Positions 57,801 through 64,000 of a DNA stretch of 64,000 nucleotides are shown one piece after another. The translations under genes and the position numbers were made by a program. Source of the DNA: Corylus avellana (Eukaryota > Streptophyta > Magnoliopsida > Fagales > Betulaceae); the NCBI RefSeq assembly GCF_901000735.1, contig NC_081544.1, positions 8,929,608 to 8,993,607 of the forward strand. Reading direction: 5' to 3'. Every line of letters starts with the position of its first letter. The first letter of the stretch is position 1. The notes under the pieces are model-generated. The model ran no database searches. It was given only the letters and a program-made list of their open reading frames with translations, and was not told the origin of the DNA.

Positions 57801-60800
57801 AGAAAAGGAAATATGCCATTGTTGTTCATTCTAATAAAAATTCTAGTGAATTTTGAGATATGGAGACATTACATGTTGGAAAGATTTGGAAGACTCATAA
57901 TTTTGTGTTAGTTCACTTCACACTGTTTCAAACTTGTGATGTTTTAGCATGTCCTTTGTAAGTAATTGAATTTTGAGATTCCAATTCATTGTAAAGATGG
58001 AGTTCATCTCTTTAAGCTTGCTAATAAATAAAAATAATGATCTTGAAGTGATGCTTTAATTTTTGGGATAACATGAACTGTGCATAATGTTTATGGGTAA
58101 CATTTCTGAAAAACCCTCACGAGACTTCACTCGTCCTCTAGGGAATTTCTAGGGCTTTCAAAGGCTTGTTGCATATGCTAAATGCAATCATACATCCCAC
58201 GAAAGATGGATTTATCTTTTTGTTCTCTGTTTTTCATTTTCATTTTTAGTTTTGCATTGCTAAGGGACTAGCAATATGTAAGTTTGGGGGTGTGTTAAGT
58301 GCTAAAATATTCATATTTTTAGCCCTTAACTTACATGTTTTAATTCTTTAGTTTTAGTTAAGTAGGTCATTTTAGTTCTTTTATGAGTTTTCTTTGATTT
58401 TGTAGGTCATTGAAAGAAAAAAAAGCAATTTTAGAAGTTTTGGACTTAAAAAGAGTAATTTTGGATTTTGGACGGCTCTAGTAGAGCAATCGATCGTAAG
58501 GGATCTGAGATCGAGCGCACTACAAGCGAGGATGGCATATTACAAGGCAACCACGATCGAGCGCAAGCACAAGGAGGATCGATCGCAGACCTGCGATCGA
58601 TTGGACAGGGGCTGCGATCGAGCACACCCGTGCGTGATGGCTAAGACAACTGCCAACCTTAATAAGGAAATGGCAGTTTCTAGGGTCAAACCCTTCGATT
58701 TTTAGGGGTTCTAGAGTATTCCTAAAAGCATATAAATAGATCCTTAAGCCTCTAGAATAGATATACTTTCCAATGAGAAGAATTGGAGCTCTTCAAATTC
58801 AAGTTTTGGATTTATTCTTTTCCTTTCTTTTATTTTATTTTATGAAGATGTTCAACATCAACTTTATGTGTAACTAATTTATTTAATAGGGTTAGATTAA
58901 AGCCCTAGTTATGTTTAGTTGATATTCAATATTGGCACCCTTGTGATGATCTTGTTGTGATATCTAAATTGATTAATGCCTGCATTCGTGAATTCCTCAT
59001 ATGTGTTTGACTGATCAACATATGCACATGGTATGGATTAGTTAGTTAAATCAATTTGGATGACCGAGTCCTGGGTTTAACATAAGTAACAAAAGATATC
59101 TACATCGGATTCTTGGGTTAATCAACATTTGGAACTGGGAGTAGACACCCATGCCCTAGGCCTCATGTGTTTGTCGATTTTCACAAATTTATGCTTTATT
59201 AAAGAACAACTTAGTAGACATCCATGCTAAATCCTTTAAGAAAGAAAAGAATTAGAGTAGACACCCATACCTTATTCGTTGCTTAGAGAAATCAATAGCT
59301 TAAGGAGTAGACACCAATGCTCTTAAGTTAACAAACATTTGATATTCATAACATGATCAAAACATTGGCATATTGATAAATTAGCTAAATATAATTAGTG
59401 GTGTATATCAAAGCCCTACATTTTTATCATTAGCAACTCAAAACCAATCTTTGTTTATTTTACTTTTGGAATTGATTTTAAGCAAAATTTAGCAATCCTC
59501 GTGGGAATGACCCCATATTTGCACACTATGCTACTATGTTGACCTTATGCATTTGCGGGAAAAACATCAAATTATTTGCCTATTAATTTAGGTAGGTAAT
59601 TGTGAACAACAGTATATATGTTCATATTTGTCTCATTTAGCAGAAAGGATCCTGGACAGAAGCCATTCACCTTCAAAATCGGCCAAGGTTCAGTTATTAA
59701 AGGTAGCTGCCCCATTATATTTTATGTTCTACTATGTTGAGATTAATGTTCACATATTCCTTAAATAAAACAAAAGTAGTGACAAAGTTTAAATGTATGA
59801 CCATTCAGCTGCCATTGCTGTCTTGTATGCTTTTCTTCTTTTCTATAGCCTAAAAGTCCTATAGGTACTTGGTTGCTTGTTGGAAAGATGAACATGATAA
59901 TCCCAAATGTGGATAAAAGCTTTGCCTTGTTCTGTCCCAACAACCTTTATCATCCCTTTCCTCTTCTTTAATTGCTCTCTGATAATAATTGCAGATCTCA
60001 TAATTTTTTTAGTGCCGGTTAGGTTGAAGGCTTAAACCTTAGGAGCAACCACGTTAATCTGTTTATATGAGAAACTAATGTTTAAACATTGTTTGAAGTT
60101 ACATATTTTATTTTTGTTGGCAACATATTCCTTGAGATGGTTGATATGAAATGCTTTATTTCTATTTAAGCTTCCACTTAACATTCATCCATTACTCTTT
60201 CAGGGGATGGAAAAGTTTCTGTCTCAATGGATATATCTTTTAGATAAAGCTTCTATATAGAACATGTTCTGGTTTTACTTTATAGATTGTTTAAAGAGAA
60301 TTCACTGCACTGAGGAATAAGAATAGGAAAAACCTCCAAGCCCCTATAATGGGGGGTAGAAGTGCCATTTGTCCCAAAGGCCATTGGCGAAACTTGTGAA
60401 CCTACAACCTGATTTTTATTTTACCTTAATATATGAACTTAAGGAGTTTGTCTTTTAGGGACTACTGTTTTGTATCTGTTGATAAGATGCAGATTCTGAA
60501 GTCATTAATTTACCCTTTTGAACCAATCTGCAGGATGGGATGAAGGTGTGCTGGGAATGCAAGTGGGAGAAGTTGCTCGTTTGCGGGTAATTCCTCAACT
60601 TCTGCGCTACACTTTCTGTTTCAGACTTCAATATTTCTGTGCACTTCAAATAGGATCTGAAGTTTTTCAAAGTTCAATAATGTCATCTTTGGTTGAGAGA
60701 TATGGGGAAATTTTTTGGAAAGCTTTCATTATGAAGTCCGACTCTTTTGGCATATTTCACTTGTTTGTCACTGTCAATTTATTTGATGTTTTTGAGGTTA

Positions 60801-61289
60801 TAAAATCCATATAGATTGGAAGCATATTGTTACCACCACACTCATTTGTTGCAAACTGGGAAGTCCTAAATCAAACCTTCTTTTCGTTTTATATCTTTAA
60901 AACTCAGTATGATTTGTGTCTTTGTCGGAATATTCGTCTGTTCTTGAATTTTTCTTAACTAATGCCCAAATTTTGAATCTCTCATCCCCAACTAATCTCC
61001 ATATCTTAAACTCTTCGCGAATCACACTACCTCAAAAGCCGCTGATCTGCCTCACAAGATTATTGCTTTAATTTTTTGAAATCCAGGTCCCTTCCATGTC
61101 TTGTTGCCATTCATTTGGCATGCATTTTGAGTTAACTTAAAACATTACGTATCTAACATCTTGTGTTCCTGTTTAATATTTTTTCAGTGCTCTCCGGATT
61201 ATGCTTATGGTTCTGGTGGGTTTCCTGCTTGGGCTATTCAACCTAACTCCGTCCTTGTTTTCGAGATTGAAGTCCTAAGCACGGAGTGA
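49580..61289 (+). CDS. FKBP12: FKBP12 peptidyl-prolyl cis-trans isomerase
   Basis: Cytosolic immunophilin that isomerises Xaa-Pro bonds and is the receptor for FK506/rapamycin. Exons: 49580-49667, 50735-50768, 59641-59702, 60534-60586, 61188-61289. All introns are GT..AG and the joined frame is 112 codons plus TGA, the family length. It starts [19 protein letters not shown]. Recognisable blocks are [25 protein letters not shown] (with the pocket tryptophan), [21 protein letters not shown] and [12 protein letters not shown]. Cys26 and Cys80, the pair that forms a disulfide in faba-bean FKBP12, are both present. At the exon 2/3 join the sequence is KFGS where many plants have KFWS. Intron 2 is 8.9 kb because of an Athila-like retrotransposon, yet the splice sites are intact. 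Confidence 0.95.
50874..52210 (+). repeat. 5' LTR of the Athila-type element
   Basis: Begins TGTTAAGTGC and ends GTGAACAACA. About 190-340 bp in, it contains a cluster of CGATCG/GATCGAGCGC words (51068-51205). The U5 side includes an AT-rich block with repeated AGTAGACACCCATG-like words (51735-51925). Confidence 0.92.
52217..52234 (+). other. Primer-binding site, tRNA-Asp type
   Basis: TGGCGCTGTTGCCGGGGA, six bases after the 5' LTR. It differs at one base from the TGGCGCCGTTGCCGGGGA expected as the complement of the 3' end of plant tRNA-Asp, the usual primer of Athila-type elements. Confidence 0.75.
52594..53273 (+). pseudogene. Degenerate gag of the Athila-type element
   Basis: The N-terminal part reads on to a stop near 52908. 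The family sequence continues in another frame with [20 protein letters not shown], then FLKKFF and [16 protein letters not shown], the retrotransposon-gag domain. The break is a 1-nt frame change near 52888. It stops at about 53273 with no zinc knuckle in frame. Confidence 0.8.
53590..55534 (+). pseudogene. Reverse transcriptase and RNase H, frameshifted
   Basis: RT blocks in order: [20 protein letters not shown], then [45 protein letters not shown] and the catalytic FMDDFSVF near 54560. RNase H follows ([13 protein letters not shown] near 55000, [25 protein letters not shown]). Frame changes near 55045 and 55135 separate the two. No aspartic-protease motif was found upstream between 53280 and 53800, where it would be expected. 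Confidence 0.85.
55582..56634 (+). pseudogene. Integrase of the Athila-type element, with stops
   Basis: HHCC zinc-binding end ([14 protein letters not shown], then [11 protein letters not shown]) and a DDE core: first Asp in [11 protein letters not shown], second in [12 protein letters not shown], Glu in [13 protein letters not shown]. An in-frame TAG at 55963-55965 and another stop near 56314 interrupt it. The C-terminal part runs to about 56634 without a chromodomain. Confidence 0.85.
56945..57075 (+). repeat. Extra PPT-like tracts
   Basis: TTTAAGTTTGGAGGTGTG (56950) and ATTTAAGTTTGGGGGTATGG (57053) copy the true polypurine tract at 58280-58292 (AAGTTTGGGGGTG), more than 1.2 kb before the 3' LTR. 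Confidence 0.6.
57159..57183. repeat. (TA)n microsatellite
   Basis: About 12 TA units inside the retrotransposon 3' region, following a T-rich stretch. A poly-A tract lies at 57757-57790. Confidence 0.85.
58280..58292 (+). other. Polypurine tract of the Athila-type element
   Basis: AAGTTTGGGGGTG immediately before the TGTTAAG start of the 3' LTR, the priming site for plus-strand DNA. Confidence 0.75.
58293..59611 (+). repeat. 3' LTR of the Athila-type element
   Basis: Matches the 5' LTR throughout, from TGTTAAGTGC to GTGAACAACA, with scattered substitutions and small indels. The region near 58680 lacks a short piece present in the 5' copy (GTTTTGCAGCTTAGTGCGAA there). Confidence 0.92.
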
Positions 61290-61771
61290 CGAGTCTTAAG
61301 GCCATTGGGTAAATATTAGTAAAACCATGTGGTTTATTCTGAATAACTTGCTTTGAAAGACTAGCACGTATGAATGTTATGACATATATATGTTATATTT
61401 TGATTTGTGGAGTGTGATATAAATGTTATTTCTCGAGCTCTAGATGCTTATTTTGAGTTAATACTGAAGTCCTTATTGTGAACATATTTATTTCCTCTTA
61501 GGGTTCTTCATATATGTTCCAATGAATCTATTTTCTCAAAGCGTTTTTTAACGATCATAATATATTATGTTCACCATTAATTTTGAAAATCAAGTGTCGA
61601 TATGATATTGTGATGTGGGAGGAAAGGTGGAGATATATGAATGGATTGTGAAGAAAAAAAAAAGGGTGAGATTAATGGAAGTGGTTCATTTGGGTAAGTT
61701 TGGTGCAACGAAGTCAGCGCTGTGGTGGAGTGAATGAGACGACCAATCTCTCATAATCTACTTTAAAAAAT
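61290..61771. other. FKBP12 3' region, no gene
   Basis: 3' UTR and spacer with A-rich patches (61651-61663). Nothing coding is recognised before the left end of the next element. Confidence 0.5.
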
Positions 61772-62009
61772 GAGAAAATTACCCTTTACCCCCTCAAAGT
61801 TTGGGACCATTTTCAATTTGACCTCAAATGTTTTAATTTTTGCAATTCACCCCCCTAAACTTGCCAAACTTTTGCAATTCGACTATTCCGTCAATCAAAG
61901 CCGCTTTGACTGACAGAACAGTGATCACGTGCAACACACGTGATCACTTATGGCCTTTTTATCCCTAAAATGCCCCCATCCCTTCCAAACCACCACCATC
62001 GTTTTGGTG

Positions 62010-62630
62010 GATCACTGGCAGTGCCAGTTCTCGCCATCCTTGACCGCGGGGTGTACGGGGTATTCTGCCCCTGGTTTCGTAGAAGTGCTGGGCATGTCCC
62101 CTTGGCAATGTGTCGTTTAAAGTAGTTGGTACCAGCAACTTTAGAACCAGTACTATATGTAAAACTTTTGCTTGCATTGCTTACAGCATGCCTGTCTACA
62201 TCCAGAACTAATAGTTTCTATGGTGAAGTGCTCCCATACAATGGACTTCTTCCTTTGCTTGTTAGGCTGTCTCTGAATTTGGCAGCTCATTGTTCACTTC
62301 TGGAGTTGTTGTCATCATCTTGTTTTCATATGGGGTTGCAATTGTATGCTCATATGACGTTGCCATCGGGTGCTCATTTGAGATTGCCATTGGGTGCTCT
62401 TCTAAGATTGCCATCATGTGGTCAATGAAGATTGCCATCATGTCGTCATTTGAGATTACCAATGCATGGTCATTTGCGATTTCCATTGTGTGCTCATTTT
62501 GGGGTACCATCATTTGCTCATCTTTGGGTGCCATCATTTGCTCACTTGGGGTTGCCTTCGTCTGCTCATCTTGGGTTGCCTTCATGTGCTCATCTGGGGT
62601 TGGCATTGTTTGCTCATCTAGGGCTGCCAT
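62010..62630 (-). pseudogene. Captured fragment of a DAYSLEEPER-like BED zinc-finger gene
   Basis: Reading the minus strand: first about 15 imperfect 8-residue repeats (units like AISNEHPM and MAPKDEQM), then after a one-base frame change near 62268 KKSIVWEHFTIETISSGC and ACCKQCKQKF. After a second frame change near 62163 it reads STGSKVAGTNYFKRHIAKGT and CPALLRNQ. This is a BED zinc finger (C-x2-C, then H-x4-C) of the domesticated hAT family DAYSLEEPER/RICESLEEPER, whose N-terminus carries such repeats. Further shifts follow and the rest of the gene is missing. Enclosed by Mutator-type inverted repeats. Confidence 0.8.
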
Positions 62631-62650
62631 CGTGTGGTCATCTGGGGTGC
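62310..62650. repeat. 24-bp tandem repeat, about 14 units
   Basis: Units of the type TTGCCATCATGTGGTCAATG plus four bases repeat without gaps. Because 24 is a multiple of three and the units lack stops in several frames, long open frames appear on both strands. The biologically meaningful frame is the minus-strand one that leads into the BED domain. Confidence 0.85.
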
Positions 62651-62920
62651 CATGGTGTGGTCATGGTGTGGACATTTAACTTGAAATGTCCAACCGTGCG
62701 TGTTTGGAAGGGATGGGGGCATTTTAAGGATAAAAAAGCCATAAGTGATCACGTGTGTTGCATGTAAACACTGTTCCGTCAGTCAAAGCGACTTTGACTG
62801 ACAGAATGGCCGATTTGCAAAAGTTTGACAAGTTTAGGGGGGTGGATTGCAAAAATTGAAATATTGGAAGTCGAATTCAAAATGAATCCAAACTTTGGGG
62901 GGGTAAAGTGTAATTTTTCC

Positions 62921-63596
62921 TAAAAAAATTGTCAATGTCTCCAAGGCTAGCAAAAAAAAAAATGACCCTAACAAATTTTCAATAAGGTAAAAATATTTTT
63001 ATAAATTTGGGAAAAAAAAAATAAAACTAAACAGAAAAAACCAAAAAATTTTATTAAAAAAAAACTCTTTTTAAGTTATTTATTTATTTTAGGATTTTCT
63101 TTTTTAAAAATTAATAAAGGGTATTTTGTTAAATTAACATTTTTGAATAGTTTAAGGAAGACGTTAACATAATTGATAGTCGGAGGAATATTAACAATGT
63201 TTTAGAATAGTAATTTGAAAAAGGTGTGTACTTTTCTTTTTTAATTCCTGAATTTCAAATTTTATCGATTAAGTCTTTAATATTGTTTATTTATTTTAGA
63301 TAAATTTATTATTTAATCAGTTAATACCACTAAGTATCTTATATTGGGCGGGCATGTTGGATATTCTAATTGGATGTTAGTGGCTATAATTAAGTTTTTG
63401 AACATGGAAAACCAGAAACATTTGGGAAAAGGAAATTGAGAAGAGCCGAATCTCTATTTTTCAAAAGTAGAATGGTTAAAAAAAAATGTAAAATAATTAT
63501 TTTACCCTTGTAAAAGAAGGGAGCGACCCTTCTCTATTTTAAAGATATGGGTCCAAACATTTGTGGCCATATGTGACTTTATATTAGATTTTGATT
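62921..63596. other. Intergenic, no gene seen
   Basis: AT-rich with A-runs. Nothing coding or structured is recognised. Confidence 0.5.
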
Positions 63597-63722
63597 ACAA
63601 GTAATTATAGAAGTCATTCTTGTGTCCTTCCAAGAATGATATGGCTCTTAAAATTACTATTTGATCAAAATACAATAATATGATCAATTACAAGCCAAAT
63701 GATAATTTTAAGAGACATATGT
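63597..63722. mobile_element. Partial copy of the 43084-type MITE
   Basis: AGTAATTATAGAAGTCATTC, then AATGATATGGCTCTTAAAAT, pairs with ATGATAATTTTAAGAGACAT near the right side. It resembles 43084-43254 but the outer right arm is missing. Confidence 0.55.
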
Positions 63723-63724
63723 AA

Positions 63725-63974
63725 GGGTGTTCAAACGGTTATAACCGTCGGTTATTGGCTATAACCGACAACCGCAACCGCCTTGGGAGGTTATCGATTA
63801 TTTTATAACCAGCGGTTAGCGGTTATTCAATCTAATAAACCACTTTTTTTTTTTTTTTTTTTTGAAATGAGCTTTTGGGCTTTTTAAGTGTTTTGTACTT
63901 TTAATTTGTTATTTTTGGTCTTATTTTAAGGGTTTAAGGTCAAGATGTTCTAAAAAAGATGAAAAAAAAAAAGG
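63725..63974. mobile_element. End of a second hAT-like AGCGGTTA element, incomplete
   Basis: Begins AAGGGTGTTCAAACGGTTAT and is rich in GGTTATAACCG and AGCGGTTA words, then a T-tract and GAGCTTTTGGGCTTTTT, as in the left end of the element at 43464. No right end within the window. Confidence 0.55.
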
Positions 63975-64000
63975 GAAAAATGTAAACTCAGTCCTTATGG
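63975..64000. mobile_element. Start of a 33380-type MITE, cut by the window edge
   Basis: AAAAATGTAAACTCAGTCCTTATGG matches the outer end of the foldback MITE at 33380-33738 (its right end in reverse reads AAAATGTAAAATCAGTCCTT). Confidence 0.45.

Larger units (their letters stand above)
50874..59611 (+). mobile_element. Athila/Tat-type Ty3-gypsy LTR retrotransposon in FKBP12 intron 2
   Basis: 8738 bp with TG..CA LTRs at 50874-52210 (1337 bp) and 58293-59611 (1319 bp), flanked by the duplication GTATA (50869-50873, 59612-59616). The order gag, RT, RNase H, integrase places it in Ty3-gypsy. The primer-binding site (tRNA-Asp type), FMDDFSVF catalytic box, no chromodomain, and PPT-like AAGTTTGGGGGTG blocks fit the Athila/Tat lineage. 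The LTRs show about two dozen mismatches in their first 240 bp by eye, so insertion is old. Gag, RT/RNase H and integrase all carry frameshifts or stops, and the protease region is not recognisable, so it cannot move on its own. It lies in the sense direction of the host gene. Confidence 0.93.
61772..62920. mobile_element. Mutator-like element of Pack-MULE type
   Basis: Inverted arms 61772-61990 and 62701-62920 (about 220 bp each) pair almost throughout. Matching blocks are AAAATTACCCTTTACCCCCT, GTGATCACGTGCAACACACG (against ATGCAACACACGTGATCAC), GCCATAAGTGATCACGTG and TGCCCCCATCCCTTCCAAAC. The flanks TTAAAAAAT and TAAAAAAAT agree at 8 of 9 bp, fitting the Mutator 9-bp duplication. The arms share words with the MITE at 45563 (TTGCAATTCGAC..ATTC, CTAAAATGCCCC). 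Between the arms are 710 bp of non-TIR DNA derived from a host-type gene. No transposase. Confidence 0.8.

Noticed and set aside
62310..62650. Regularly spaced repeat suggestive of a CRISPR array
   Set aside because: Repeats are contiguous 24-bp units with no spacers, in a plant genome, and explained by the 8-residue protein repeat.
62126..62767. Plus-strand open frames of 100-129 codons
   Set aside because: They come from the stop-free 24-bp tandem repeat. The meaningful frame is on the minus strand, where it leads into a BED zinc finger.

Overview
The window is nuclear DNA from a eudicot plant. It is AT-rich and intron-rich, with GT..AG introns of plant type, and it is dense in LINE, SINE, MITE, TRIM and LTR-retrotransposon sequence. 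The gene set is strictly plant: TFIID TAF1 with a C-terminal bromodomain, 5-oxoprolinase, a DUF7870-type methyltransferase-like protein and FKBP12. The repeat types suggest a woody dicot, but I cannot name the species. No bacterial operon, CRISPR array, rRNA or tRNA gene is visible. Layout: (1) 1-23533 (+) is the 3' two-thirds of a TAF1 gene, 12 exons whose joined reading frame is intact to the stop (1142 residues visible). Its introns hold two SINEs, two degenerate LINEs, several MITEs and a complete 332-bp TRIM with a 5-bp target duplication. (2) 24677-28480 (+) is an intact single-exon coding sequence for 5-oxoprolinase. (3) 28.5-32 kb holds a broken copy of a TAF1 exon whose functional original lies just upstream of the window, plus unrecognised coding-like stretches. 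(4) 36475-37635 (-) is a membrane-anchored DUF7870/methyltransferase-like protein. Its leader carries a 40-codon upstream ORF at 37831-37953, which makes it a candidate for the known plant class of conserved-peptide uORF genes. (5) 38.2-49.5 kb has no convincing host gene. It is packed with inverted-repeat elements: a 1.03-kb foldback element, Mutator-type and hAT-type nonautonomous elements, a 366-bp tandem array, a LINE RNase H scrap, a SINE and a solo LTR with its target duplication. (6) 49580-61289 (+) is FKBP12 in five exons. Its 8.9-kb second intron is almost entirely a degenerate Athila/Tat-type Ty3-gypsy retrotransposon (50874-59611, TSD GTATA). (7) 61772-62920 is a Mutator-like element of Pack-MULE type whose 220-bp terminal inverted repeats enclose a broken, captured piece of a DAYSLEEPER-like BED zinc-finger gene. 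(8) The window ends in further MITE sequence. The host genes are housekeeping and independent (general transcription, glutathione turnover, a membrane methyltransferase-like protein, immunophilin) and do not form a pathway. The most notable biology is the uORF, the TAF1 exon duplicate and the gene-fragment capture. I found no evidence for a wholly new multi-gene system.
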